Assembly: GCF_028554725.1 (NCBI RefSeq)
Contig: NC_071667.1
Span: 51,825,501 to 51,889,500 of the forward strand
Origin: Zeugodacus cucurbitae
Taxonomy: Eukaryota > Arthropoda > Insecta > Diptera > Tephritidae
Direction: 5' to 3'
DNA: 64,000 nucleotides
Shown here: one piece after another, positions 49,729-61,439 of the stretch
How positions within the stretch are numbered: the first letter of the stretch is position 1
Layout of the letters: each line of letters begins with the position of its first letter
Program-made: the position numbers and the translations under genes
Notes under the pieces: model-generated
What the model saw: only the letters and a program-made list of their open reading frames with translations
What the model was told of the DNA's origin: nothing
The model's database searches: none

Positions 49729-50980
49729 ATGATGAGTGACGATTCAGCTGATCCTATCATCACAGTTACACTGGAATCCTCAGGTGAATAATGAAAGTAA
49801 TATTATTATTATTGTTGCAATAATAGATTTTCAACTTTTAGACGTAGAGGTGTCTCTTGAGAATCTTGACGCTACTACTAGAAGTTTATTGAAAAACGGC
49901 GGGCCTGGTGCCACCTTACAAAGATCAATTTCATCATCAAAGGTATATTGCTTGCGTGCACTTAAAGTGACATTCACATTAATCGTGTGCCACAATGAAC
50001 CAAACGAAATCTGATTATATTTACGTTTACAGAATTTCTGGATAGAACTGCCGCAGATGATAATAGTAGAGACTCGCTTTATTACACAACAAATAGCGGC
50101 ACAAAATCAAATATATTCTGCGCAAACATTATTACCCATAACAGATCATAGAGTGGAGATAGACGCTTATAAGACTTTTTGTCCGATCGCAACACAAACA
50201 ATAACACCACCGGCATTATTAGATGTGGGCTCTTTAGTAAAACCTGACGTTGTTGAGGTTGGCGTTTGCACCGACAGCCCTACTCCCTGCCGTGATCGGG
50301 CACAACAAACTACAAAAACATTGTTACAAACAACAACAGTAGGCATTCAATGCAATTTAGATGACTATTCAGAATGGGAGGAAATATCAACGTACGAAAT
50401 TCAGCTCGAAGCAAAGCAAAGCGCTGAGAAACAGAAATTTTTAAGATTTACACGTGAAAATTCTATATTTTACGTGAATGGCAGAAGGGAGTGCTTGTTG
50501 TGTGGAGAAGTTGAGAGCAATATGGAACGAATGCTTTCGCACTTAGCACTCCATTGGGGTCCTGCTGCACTCTGTGATGTATGTGGTTTGCAATTTCAAC
50601 ATAGTAGATTAATGTCATTGCATCAATGTAAAATGCGGAGCCATAAAAGTAAAAAGAGGAAAAAAGTGTATAAGCAATGTCCTATTTTCTGGTGTGGCTC
50701 CATAAATGAATCGACGAAGGAGTTGTATGAACACTTACGTAGACACTTTCGTATGCGACACCGGCGCGCTTGCGTGACTTTTACACTTGATCGAACGATA
50801 GTTATCAAACGGCCTTTTTATACAAAAACAAATTGTTTAAATCGATGTAATATTTGCTTACGTCGTTATAAAAATGCACGAAAATTTACCAAGCATAGAA
50901 AACGTTGCCTTAAAAGGTTTATAGCACAACTGAAGATGCAGAAATTCGTCGAACCTCTACTAGTATTTAGTAAAAAGTGA
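49729..50980 (+). CDS. C2H2-type zinc-finger protein, three exons
   Basis: Exons 49,729-49,783, 49,842-49,942 and 50,033-50,980 join in frame through two GT-AG introns (58 and 90 nt) to give 367 aa. The start ATG follows CAAA, a good fly context, and is followed at once by a second Met. The N-terminal 200 residues are acidic or low in structure. The C-terminal half has four Cys/His clusters: C206/C209-H222/H226, C233/C236-H249/H256, C268/C273-H285/H290, and C324/C327-H340/C344 (a CCHC variant). A basic stretch (HKSKKRKKVYK, about residues 256-266) could be a nuclear signal. This suggests a nuclear nucleic-acid-binding protein. I do not recognise the orthologue. An AATAAA lies at 51,192-51,197, about 210 bp after the stop. 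It converges on pontin, with 258 bp between the two stop codons. Confidence 0.85.
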
Positions 50981-51238
50981 AATCGCCAAATGTAATTGAT
51001 ACGATCACGATAAATGCAGACACCGTCTACCTTCATCTTTACAAACCGTTTAAACATAAAGTGAGCTCTTCCTAATACATACTACAGATTTGATAATTGT
51101 TTAATGTGAGAGCACATAAAGTGCTAGTGCAACGTTATTTTCGAGTTTTTAGTTCATAGGATTTATATATTTTTGGAAATGTTTAAAAAGAAATAAACAA
51201 AGTTGTATTAATGAATACCCTAACTTATCAGTAGCAGA

Positions 51239-52735
51239 TTACAACATATACTTGTTGTTCTTCTCTGACAAATGTTTCGAAGAGCGTTTCGCATCCAGGA
51301 ATAATGAGTGTACATCGTCAATATCCTCCTTGGTAATTTGTGTACGTCCATTCACTTTGGTCATTTGGTGTGCTGGGGTTAGCAATTGCACCGCATAACG
51401 TAATGTCGATGTGCTACCGATTTCACTGAGACGACTAAACGCGGTATCTTCCAATTGAAGGCCTTCAGTTTGGGCGCGCAACTTAATAATTTGTTCCATC
51501 TCGGAGGATGAGTATGGTAATGTGCGTATGATTAACAAACGATCCAGCAAATCTAAAGGTATACCATGTGGGGATACAATGTCTGTGGTGCCACTGCAAA
51601 GAGAATATTCGTTAAAAAATTGCCCATCATTTGTAATAAAATTATGGAGCAGCATACCGAATAACACAGCGTCCACGGTTTGTGGCAAAAATGACAATTG
51701 GCGCGATGGGTGATTCAAGCGACTTGTGCAAATACGTAAAGGTTTCCAAATCAAGCATATGTATTTCATCAATAAAGAGCACGCCGGGTACAAGTTCAGC
51801 AATGCCTTGATCTATGTACTTGTTAACAACTTTGTTAATCTCCATGCGCAATTTATCTGTAAAAATTATAAAAACTTTAGAATTGGCACTGAGACACATA
51901 AAATCGCGGACTACAAACCTGTAATTTCAGTTTTTTTCGGCTTCATCAATTGCCCCATCATTGAGAGCACGTCCTGGCCACCTTGTGGTCGCGCGTTTGC
52001 TACATCCAAGTCATGTAAAGTGACATCTTGTATGACTTCCTTCTTTTTGTGTACATCGCCTTTTGGTAAAGGCACATATTCTTCAGTTTCCAAATCGAAT
52101 TCTGTAGCAAAAGTGTCACTGCGGCCCTGACGTTTGACTGCACCACTGTTCGCTTCGATGTAGATAACATCACCGACCTCTACTTTTTCCTTTTGTAGCG
52201 ATTCGAATATGCTCGGGTCCAATTTTAATTGTTTTGTGCCCTTAGCTGTTTTCAAACCAATGACTACGTTGCTAATAGTTTTGCCATAACCGCCCATTGG
52301 ATTTTCCGTTTCAACTGGTGTCAACTCGGTTACTTCGCCCTCATACACTTCCTTCGTCTCACGTATGCGTAAACCGATAGAACGACGGAAATTCTCCATT
52401 AAGACTTCTGTTTTTTTGATTTCGCTACTGAAAACTTCAGAACCAACCATAGGACAGAAGGGTACCTTATTACCCAATTCTTGTGCTATAGCCAGTGCTA
52501 TTGCCGTTTTGCCTGTGCCTGGTGGTCCGGCTAGCAACAATGCACGTCCTGCCATTTTCTTCGATTTTATTAGATCCACTGCAATACCGGCTGCTTCACG
52601 TGCAGCCTTTTGTCCAACCAGACCTGCACCGATGTGTAGTGGTACACCATTCTCATCGAGACCTAGACCCTTCACGTGGCTATGTGCCGCAATGCGCTGT
52701 GTTCGCACAGTACTTTTTACTTCTTCGATCTTCAT
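51239..52735 (-). CDS. pont: pontin / RuvB-like 1 AAA+ ATPase
   Basis: Exons 52,735-51,919, 51,856-51,658 and 51,593-51,239 join in frame through GT-AG introns of 62 and 64 nt. They give 456 aa, the usual length of RUVBL1. The start MKIEEVKST and the core match pontin rather than reptin. Walker A GPPGTGKT is at 70-77, the OB-fold insertion (domain II) is roughly 125-235, Walker B LFIDEIH has D302/E303, sensor 1 is in ATNRG (N332), and the C-terminus is KNNKYML. Pontin forms hexamers with reptin and works in INO80, SWR1/Tip60 chromatin complexes, R2TP assembly of snoRNPs and PIKK kinases, and transcription control. All ATPase motifs are intact, so the protein should be active. The 5' UTR and promoter should lie within the few hundred bases above 52,735. 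Confidence 0.97.
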
Positions 52736-53400
52736 GCTGAATGCAATGTGTAGCTTTTATGGAAGTTTCACTGTTTTGTATAAAATTATCGATCAAACTA
52801 AATTGCTCTTCTAGAATATTTTAAATTATTTTCGACGTTTAGTGCGGCGCACGCTTTTGTTGCTATTGTATTTTTGTAAGCAGCCGGTTGTCAAACGATT
52901 GTCAGTTGCCAAGCAACATGTGTACAAAATCATCAAGCTTTTTGTGGAGACTCATTTGATGAACAGTTTGAGAGCTATTGTAGTTTGCTGTACGATCAAA
53001 CATCCAATAAGAAATTCAAATTACGATTTAATTATATTGTCGGCATAAAATTGCATTAATTCATGTTTATTGACGATTCAGATTTCAGATATTGATTGAT
53101 TCAGATTTATTGACCTAGTCGAGTTTCGAAATGCGTTAAAAATGTCGCACAACTCAAAGTGCTACATATGAATTCTTGACTGTCATTTCAAACGAGACTG
53201 AGTCCAGGAATACCAAGTGTAACCTCCCACATACCCCGACAACTTTTAAGCACGATTTACATAAGAGCTCTTCTCTAACTAGATTCCAGTAAACTGTGGA
53301 TTTATTTAAATCACCGCCTTTTGCAGATTGAAAACTCGACAAATCAAAATTAACTTTATGTAAACGCAGGGCGAAGTGGATAAAGACACAGAGATAATTA
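52736..53400. other. pontin upstream region, no further gene
   Basis: It should include the pontin 5' UTR and promoter. A GC-richer stretch lies at 52,840-52,925. No TATA box is clear. No other ORF is supported. Confidence 0.4.
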
Positions 53401-54065
53401 TAGATGCGGGCGGATCCAAGCTGGATAAATTAGTGGGAGTAGGAGGTGTCTTTTCAGCAAAGTTGGATACCTGAATCGCCTTCCGACTACCAGATCACTG
53501 TAGCGTATTTCAAGCGGAGGTTACTTCAATTAAAGAAGGCTTTATTATTTTGACAATCAAGGTGGTTACATACAACAGGAAACATATTCACAGACAGCTA
53601 GCGGCTTTCAAATAAGTCTCAAAGGGTTTCTTCGAAGTTGGTGAACGATTGCCTTGAGCTGTTAATAATATCTATTTTATCTATTTTACTATAAATCTGC
53701 AATGGGGTTCCAGCACACAGCGAAATTCGAGGTACATAACTGTGGAGCAGATGAACTTGCCAGATTGGGCACAACGTTGCCATACATTGATTACTGCAGA
53801 AGCTGTTAAGAAATAGAAAATGAAGAAGGGGGATGCAAAGCTTTCTATATGAAAAGAATCGGAACTATCGGTCGCGGTTTCCTCGACGATATCTCGGAAG
53901 TTGCGCAGTTAAAACTTTTTGAATTAAATAATTTCATCAAGACCACTGAGTGGTTCAATGATGACAGGGCAATCCTTTTAAGGCCTAGGTGTGTCGATCG
54001 ACATCCACTAGGTAATTATGGTAATCTGGATAACTACACTTCAAAACTAGACCTTTGCAATCCCT
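53400..54065 (+). pseudogene. LINE ORF2 tail: RNase H and C-terminal remnant
   Basis: The + strand reads, with interruptions, DTEIIIDAGGSKLDKLVGVG (compare the RNase H opening IYTDGSK), PDHCSVFQAEVTSIKE, DSQ-like sequence near 53,595, and GVPAHSEIRG with CGADELARLGTT near 53,750. A frame at 53,849-54,067 then ends FLDDISEVAQLKLFELNNFI and TTEWFNDD, the tail that closes I/Jockey/R1-type ORF2 proteins. The catalytic TDGS is degraded and stops are present, so it is an old 5'-truncated copy lying between pontin and the Helitron. Confidence 0.65.
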
Positions 54066-54245
54066 AAGCCTTCATTTCTTCCAAACAGAGTTTTGATAAT
54101 CTTAACAACCTCTTTCTGAGACTTAACAGCGAAAAATCTGCTGCTTCATCAAGAATCTGGGTTTTAAAGCGCTCTTAAAAATACTTACAAAGTCTTTATG
54201 GAAGCTTAATATTAGTTTTTGAATAACACCTTCTATATATTTAAA

Positions 54246-55628
54246 CTAGCAGACCCGGCCACACGTTGTTGTGGCTAAGGTATACATTAAATTAAGTTGG
54301 TCCAATCTTGGCTTCGGCGACGATATTGATTACTCGAGGTCGATTAATGTTACGCAGCATGATGACAACTCACACTACTTTTAATTGCAAAGTGAGTGGT
54401 GATAGTGCAGGCAATTTTAAATAGTTTGGGATAATTGACTACGTCATCCTGGTTTGTAGCAGTGTCAACTCTCCTGGGCCGAAATTCTAAATTGTCGCAT
54501 TAAGATCATCGATATCTTTGTTTTTTTTTACCACCAATATAGGTCATTCAATTAGTCATTTATGGTTATCATATTGAGGTTTCATGTCAGGAAAACTTCT
54601 CTTTCAAGTCAATGAAGTGACAGAAATCTGTTGAAAACACTCATATGTTAGTTGTTAATTGGCGATTCTTTAAGTGTCGCCACAAATTAAATGATTGGAA
54701 GATCTAAAGAATAATTGGAAGAGACTGACGTAAATCACCTGCTAACAGAATCCTGGTTCCACCAAAAACGTTCATCGACAATCAAGATCTTTTAAAGTCC
54801 TGTGCAGTACCTCCAGCGACTTTTTGAGTATTTGGAAAATCTTCGTTATAGCGCTATTTTTGGCGATTTTGCCGACGGGTGTTTCCTTCATTTGCAATTT
54901 AGGAGTAATTTCAAGGCCGAATGTGCCGTTTGTTTGCCTACTAACAGGTGCCAAGTTACCCCTATTCCCGTTAACCTTGGTGGTGAATATGAGTGAAATT
55001 GGTTCTGGAATCACATCAGCCCTTATATACTATATGTTACGATTTTCTATGCGACTTTATGCCGAATATATAGGTCATATTGTGTATTATCTTAATAAAA
55101 TTACATCAATAAATTGTGAGAGTATAAAATGTTCGGTTGGACATGAACTTAGCCTTTCCTCATTTTTTACAAATTGTTTTGGGGTATCGGTATAAGGTTG
55201 TGTATACAATTGAACAATAACAAAAATATTTTAACAAAGCAACAATGACAATCTTCAAAATATAATTTTTTTGTTTTCTCTTTTTATATTTTTCTTGTCA
55301 ACTCGAATAAAATTCTCTTATTGATATCTTCCTCGCAATTTTTCCATATTTACTCACTTCCACGAATATTTCAAGACTAAAATTAGCCAGATCGGTTTGA
55401 ACTTCAACAACCAATAACTTCCCGATTTTAGAAAATTTTTAATTTTCTTCGCGGAAAGTTAAAAAAATTTAGGGGTGGATCACCCTTAACATTTAGGAAG
55501 ATGAAAAATAGATGTTTTCCGATTCTCCACCCTAGCCGATATGCACGCTAAGATTCACGAAAATCGGTCGAGTGGTTTCAGAGGAGTTCAATAACGTACA
55601 CCGTGACACGAGAATTTTATATATTAGA
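54246..55628 (-). mobile_element. deleted Helitron with recognisable 5' and 3' termini
   Basis: On the - strand the element starts with TCTAATATATAAAATTC (5' TC at 55,628, preceded by A). It ends at 54,246 in CTAG followed by T. Just before the end is a hairpin, GCCACA-acaacg-TGTGGC, then eight bases, then CTAG. TC...hairpin...CTRR between A and T is the Helitron hallmark. Inside is a degraded Pif1-type helicase: LEITPKLQMKETPVGKIAKN, KKSLEVLHRTLKDL (about 54,990-54,780), then LPALSPLTLQLKV and VVIMLRNINRPRVINIVAEA (about 54,420-54,310). The rolling-circle Rep domain is missing. At 1383 bp it is much shorter than an autonomous element. Confidence 0.75.
54965..55165 (-). repeat. dispersed repeat family R, partial copy C, inside the Helitron
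   Basis: The - strand sequence from about 55,165 matches the start of copy A (GCTAAGTT-hairpin-CGAACA-TTTTATACTCTCACAA). It continues with blocks shared with copy D (GATTCCAGAACCAATTTCAC, TCACCACCAAGG). It lies at the junction between the Helitron 5' end and the surviving helicase sequence, so it is nested in or fused to the Helitron. Confidence 0.6.
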
Positions 55629-55660
55629 TATATTTATATTTTAATAAAATATATATTTTT

Positions 55661-55666
55661 TTTATT
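55661..55666 (-). promoter_or_regulatory. candidate poly(A) signal of the glycine dehydrogenase gene
   Basis: AATAAA on the - strand, about 67 nt past the stop codon. Cleavage 10-30 nt further would fall at or just before the Helitron 5' end at 55,628. Confidence 0.5.
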
Positions 55667-55732
55667 TTACACTTATCTTTACTTAAAATTTAAACTATTT
55701 AAAAAGAGCACATTATTCAAACATTATGGGGT

Positions 55733-58700
55733 CTACAGGTCGGGCAGAATAGGTGGACAGGTGCAAACTAAATGCTTATCACCGTAGGCATCGTCGATTC
55801 TTCCAACAGTGGGCCAAATCTTCGAATCGGGTTTAACAAACAACTGCAAAAATAAAATCAAAAATGTTGTTAATTGGTAAATAGAATAACAAAGTTGTTT
55901 ACTTACCGCTGGGAAGGCAGCCAATTCGCGGGTATACGGTCTGTTCCACTTGTCAGAGATGACTTGCGCTTGCGTGTGTGGTGCCATCTTCAAAGGATTC
56001 ACGACCTTGTCCATGCGTCCCTCCTCGATCTCGGTAATCTCTTCACGTATTGAAATCATCGCATCGCAAAAGCGATCCAACTCCTCTTTGTCCTCAGACT
56101 CTGTAGGTTCAATCATTAAAGTGCCTGCCACGGGCCAAGACATAGTGGGTGCATGGAAGCCATAGTCCATTAAGCGCTTAGCAATGTCTACCGCCTCAAT
56201 ATTGGCGCTCTTCTTCAGATCGCACAAATCGAGAATGAACTCGTGCGCCACAAGTTGGCTCTTCGACGACTTATATAAGGTTTTGTAGTGATTTTCCAAA
56301 CGCTTGGACATGTAGTTCGCGTTAAGGATGGCGACTTGTGTTGCGCGTTTAAGTCCACGGCTACCCATAAGTTTGATGTATGACCAGGAAATTGGCAGAA
56401 TAGCGGACGAGCCGAATGGTGCAGCTGAAACTACGCCAAAACTTTCCTGTTCACATTCCAATGGGCTGATCACAGGATGGCCTGGTAAATATGGTGCCAA
56501 GTGTGCTTTAACACCGATGGGACCCATACCGGGACCACCACCGCCATGAGGTATACAGAAAGTCTTGTGTAGATTCAAGTGAGAGACATCGCTGCCGTAA
56601 TCGCCGGGACGACACAGACCCACCTGCGCATTCATATTAGCGCCATCCAAATATACCTGTCCGCCATGCTTGTGTATCAAGTCACATATATCAGCAACCG
56701 TTTCCTCAAATACACCCATTGTGGATGGGTAGGTGATCATCAGACAGGACAAGTCACTATCGTGCTCTGATGCTTTGTCGCGTAAATGTGCCATATCGAT
56801 GCTGCCATCGGAGAGAATTCGTATGGGTTCGACTTTCATGCCAGCCATTTGGGCAGACGCTGGATTGGTGCCGTGCGCCGAGATGGGAATCAAACAGACA
56901 TTGCGATGACTTTCATTGCGGTGTTCGTGATATCTGCGAATTGCGCGCAGACCAGCGTATTCGCCCTGAGCGCCAGAGTTTGGCTGAAACGAGATCTTAT
57001 CATAACCGGTGATCTCGCAGAGATCCTTCTCTAGTTCACTGAACATTTGGTGATAACCCTTTGCTTGTTCGACAGGCGCAAATGGATGTATATCGGTGAA
57101 GTGGCGGAAAGAGCATGGAATCATCTCGGTGGTAGAATTGAGTTTCATAGTGCAGGAACCAAGTGGAATCATGGAATGTACGAGCGAAATATCTTTATTC
57201 TCCAACCGTTTCATATAACGAACCATACGAGATTCGCTGTGGTGTGAGCTAAATATCGGATGCTGCAGGAACGGAGATGTGCGCAGGAACTTCGAGCGCT
57301 CAATGGAGTTTGTGAGTATATCCTGTGCGGCTAGTGTTTCATCTAGTGACTTGCACTTGAAGACCCACAACAGATCATTAACGTCCTGTGGACCCACCGT
57401 TTCATCTAAAGCTACGCCTAAACTACCATCAGGGAAGTAGCGGAAGTTAATGCGCTTCTGCGCGGCACGCGTTTTGATCTCATCAATCGACAGACTTTCC
57501 GACGGCGTGACATGCAGAGTGTCAAAGAAGTGTTTGTTGTTAATTTGATGTCCTGCATCACGTAGACCTGTTTGCAGCGCCAATGTGAAGTGGTGTATAC
57601 GATTAGCTATTTCCTTCAGACCTTCGGAACCGTGATAGACAGCGTACATAGCAGACATATTGGCGAGAAGGGCTTGAGCGGTGCAAATGTTGCTGGTTGC
57701 CTTGTCACGACGTATATGCTGCTCACGTGTTTGCAATGCCAACCGGTAGGCGTCGTTGCCGTCCATATCGCGTGTAACGCCAATCATGCGACCCGGCATT
57801 AGACGCACCAAACTCTGCTTACAAGCGAAGAAACCAGCGTGGGGACCACCATAACCGAGTGGCACGCCCAGACGTTGCGATGTACCAATGGCGATGTCGG
57901 CGCCGAATTCTGCGGGCGGTCGGAGCAGTGTTAATGCAAGCAGATCAGTGGCGACTACAGTTAGAGTCTGTGAAGAAAATGATTGTTAAACGACTTTTCT
58001 AAATTATTTATTACCAATCAACTTACGCCATTTTTACGCGCCTTCTCCGCAATATCCTCGAAATCCTTGACATCACCAAAAGTATCCGGATATTGCAACA
58101 AGATGCCGGAGATTTCACGTCCCTCCAAATCAGCACTCTCGATCGGTCCGATTTCTGTCACAAACTCCAAAGCTTCGGCGCGTGTCTGCACCACAGATAA
58201 AGTTTGTGGATGCAACTTATTTGAGAGATATATCTTCTTGCGCTTGTTGTGCCTGCGACGCAAATGAAATGAGTACATTGCTCTTAAAAACTCCAGCGCC
58301 ACAACTTACCTCGTGCACAAGCTCATGGCCTCGGCGGCGGCAGTGCCCTCGTCCAAGAGCGATGCATTCGCCACATCCAATCCTGTCATTTCGGCAACCA
58401 AAGTTTGATAGTTCAGCAGTGATTCCAGTCGACCTTGTGCGATTTCCGGTTGATAGGGCGTGTACTGTGTAAACCAACCGGGATTTTCAAAGACATTACG
58501 CACAATCGTATGTGGCACATGGCAATTGTGATAGCCCATACCGATGTAAGAGCGCCAAATCTCATTGCGCTTGGCGATGTCGCGTATATGACGCACGAGC
58601 TCATGTTCGTCTGTGGAATGTTAGGTCGAATTGTAATTAGAAATACTATTTTTTTGATGTTAGGAAGAACAAATATAAAATTCAATGGCTTTAAACCAGG

Positions 58701-60866
58701 AGTAACTAGTGGATATATACAGAAATTTCGAATTTGGTAGTCGAGTGTCTTTTGTACCAATACCTACTCTTCCGCCTATTTATCAATAATTTTAATCTAT
58801 CCGAGAGTGCTTATAACGAATATAAAAATGGGTCAGAATTTTATCAAATCTCATTATCTTTAGACTCTGACGTCTCTAATTGGAATTCGAATCAAATACA
58901 CCAAAATTAAGTTAGCTTCTGATGGGTACTATCAAGCCCTAAACCAAATCTATGCCCTGCCTTTAAAGATTGTCTTGCATTGTCCAAGCGCTCCATACAG
59001 CAGTGGTTTACTACTGGACAGGTGGGCCTCAGCCGAGCTGGGCTAGCGCTTGTCTGTTTGTCAGTATCTAGGACTTGCGCAGTCGCCAGATGTGAAATTG
59101 TGAAATTCATCTCTCCTTAGTCGTAGGGGTTCTAACTGACCATTGTCCCATCGTAAGGTTAAAAATCATATCAGATGATAGATGTAAAGCTGCATGGAGG
59201 AGGACGAGGTGGAATCATTTCATCACTTTCTTCTGGAATGCCTTGGCGGGATAAATAAAAAGATTTCTTGGAACTCAAAATAGCGGATATAGAAATGAAA
59301 AATCTCTGCAGATTTGTAGTAGATTGAGGGCTCTTTGTCAAATCGTAATACCTAATCAAGGATTGGAGCGTGGCTTCATAAAGGACTGTCCTACCATACA
59401 GGAGTCACCACTACCTTCCGACAACTTATAGTAGTGCAACTCAAATTGGAGTAAATACTGATTCTGAAGGGTACTGCTATATCTGTCAGTATATCTACAA
59501 AAATTTTAAGTAGAATCAAGAAAATTGACTAGTGTAGGATTTTATTGAAGTCTTTTTATTCTTCTGGATTTAAGTTTTTATGAATTATTTTCGGTCGATT
59601 ACGAGAAAATTTAAACATTTATCAAGACACCAGCGAAGTTAACCATTATAACTAAGTTCCATTTTCAATCCTACAGCTTAGAAAGTTATTCGGTTTTTGA
59701 AACAGTTCCTTCATGAGATATTTAAGTAACACATACTTCTAAGATATGTGTAGATTTCTAATTATAGATCACACCCAATAAGCCCTATGCGGGTCTACAT
59801 GAACGTATCTATAAAAGGCCCGCAATTCTTTGCTTTCCTTGATTTGAATACCAATTCCAGCTCGTTCCTATACCCGCTTATCTGTTTTTTCTAAATCATT
59901 CATCGGGCAATGCATAAATCTCCTAGCATATGTATTTCTGCCTAGTAAAAGAAAACTTCCGCTGCTCGGCTGAAAAAATTGTCACATGTTGTAGACACTA
60001 TACAACACAACTACTGTCCACCACAAATTATTATCAATAAAAAAATTCATGCGTATCAAATAGGCTGAGTTCGTGACACAGCCTTGGAATGTGTATTTAA
60101 ACGTTGTGTCTACACGAGTTTTAGCAAATCATTAGGTCCACATACCATATTTGAACAATCACTCGGAAGCGTTGTCAATATTTAAAATATTGAGTTAAAA
60201 ATAAAATTTTCATTGTATTAAAAATAAATGGGCGATTGGCAAAACGCGCCTTTAATATGCCCTAACAACCGCTGAATGCTGAATGATAAGCGTTGTTGAA
60301 CCGCTGACCTAAGCATATAATAATGACTAGATCCGACGTTCTTATCATTGTTATTCTATACGAAAACAGCAGGGGGTCTGGTGATTACTGCAGATTAAGT
60401 AACACAAACAACAAGTGGTTGAAAAAGCGTGATTAAAAATGAAGGAATATCACGAAGTAGAGGAATTTTAACGGTATAAGAAATCAATATTTTGGATCCA
60501 TGGATACATTTGACAGAAAGTAATCTATTTTTGGATAATTCAAAAAGTAGTATCTAACAAATACTCACTCAGCGGTTTCTCCAAGTTCAGATCACGCTTC
60601 AATTGTATGCGCTTCGGCACAGCTTTTTCCGTTAGCTCCTCCAAGGACTTGAAGCCCAGCGTATCCAACATTGCGACCACATCTGTTTTACGTGGGCCAA
60701 TATGACGGCTGGGGAAGTCAGATTTCGAGGGAAACAACACCTCACCCACAGGCACGGTGGCTAAGCAACGTGTTTGGTAGAGCACACGTGGCAGCTGCCA
60801 AGATTTGTTGGTGGCCTGCGTGAACGCGACCAATTGGCGCGTCGGTATGCGGTTTAAATGTTGCAT
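55733..60866 (-). CDS. Gldc: glycine dehydrogenase (decarboxylating), P-protein, mitochondrial
   Basis: Exons 60,866-60,569, 58,610-58,310, 58,252-58,027, 57,967-55,907 and 55,843-55,733 join in frame through GT-AG introns of 1958, 57, 59 and 63 nt to give 998 aa, a normal length for the family. This is the pyridoxal-phosphate enzyme of the glycine cleavage system. It decarboxylates glycine and passes the aminomethyl group to the lipoyl H-protein in the mitochondrial matrix. The Met at 60,866 is chosen because it opens an Arg-rich, acid-free presequence (MQHLNRIPTRQLVAFTQ...RCLATVP). Motifs are SRHIGP, WRSYIGMGY, YTPYQPEIAQGR, NASLLDEGTAAAEA, VPLGYGGPHAGFF, HSMIPLGSCTMKLN, SAHGTNPAS, and the cofactor lysine K743 in SHLNLHKTF followed by GGGGPGMGP. 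No key residue is missing. The last intron is a multiple of three without a stop. Confidence 0.97.
58611..60568 (-). other. first intron of the glycine dehydrogenase gene
   Basis: 1958 nt with donor CTGA/GTGAGT and acceptor TTCCACAG/ACG; the split codon makes Asn100. It is the only long intron of the gene. It contains a LINE 3' fragment at about 59,130-59,300, and otherwise AT-rich DNA with no recognised element. First introns of fly genes often hold enhancers, but I see no specific site. Confidence 0.85.
59130..59300 (+). pseudogene. LINE 3' fragment (zinc-knuckle region) in the first intron
   Basis: The + strand reads LTDHCPI (compare LTGHCPIG), then after shifts SCMEEDEVESFHHFLLECL. This is the Cys/His knuckle near the C-terminus of I/Jockey/R1-type ORF2 proteins. 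It is antisense to the host gene and too short and broken to be functional. Confidence 0.55.
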
Positions 60867-61439
60867 TGTTATTATTATTTTTAAATTCTGGGAAGCCCAC
60901 AGATTTATAAAGGAACTCTGACTAATTAAAGTGTACCAAATTTTCAATGCACTTTCACTTTCAATGCAACTAAATGCTGCTACTTGAGATTTGTAGCAAT
61001 CTTCAGAAGAGAACTGCTTCTACCGCCACCAACTGCTGATCACCGACTGACTGAATCAAGCCATCAGCGCATAGATTAAGTAAATGGACTAAGCCGCGCT
61101 TTAGCGCTCATTTACTCTTATCAGTAGCAAGCATTGTCTGAAATTTCCACTGATTTAGATTCTGCTTGTCTTATCTCGTAGTTCATGCTGGGTTTATGTG
61201 TGTATGAAAAGATCCCAGTAGGAAATAATGGAGATTATCTGCAAGAAAGAAGTGTCGAAAATATTTCGGTATCTGCTACCTTGACCTCTAAAGTCAAATT
61301 ATTCCTCATTTCTGAAATTTCTGGTGTAAAAGTCTGAAATCTCCAGTCAAAAAATATAACGGGCGTTAAAATAAATTGAATTACTTAAGGATCAAAAGGT
61401 TATAGAACATTTTATATATTCTCTCATTTTATCAATTAA
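60867..61439. other. upstream region of the glycine dehydrogenase gene
   Basis: It presumably holds the promoter and 5' UTR (a GC-richer stretch at 60,960-61,140). No core promoter motif is convincing. AT-rich sequence follows. Confidence 0.4.

Noticed and set aside
51239..52735. Reptin (RUVBL2) as the identity of the AAA+ ATPase gene
   Set aside because: The N-terminus (MKIEEVKST), the 456-aa length and the C-terminus match the pontin/RUVBL1 branch.
52365..52814. 149-aa ORF on the + strand
   Set aside because: Antisense shadow of pontin exon 1.
59130..59300. Alternative exon within Gldc intron 1
   Set aside because: The coding-like sequence is on the strand opposite to Gldc and reads as a LINE zinc-knuckle fragment.
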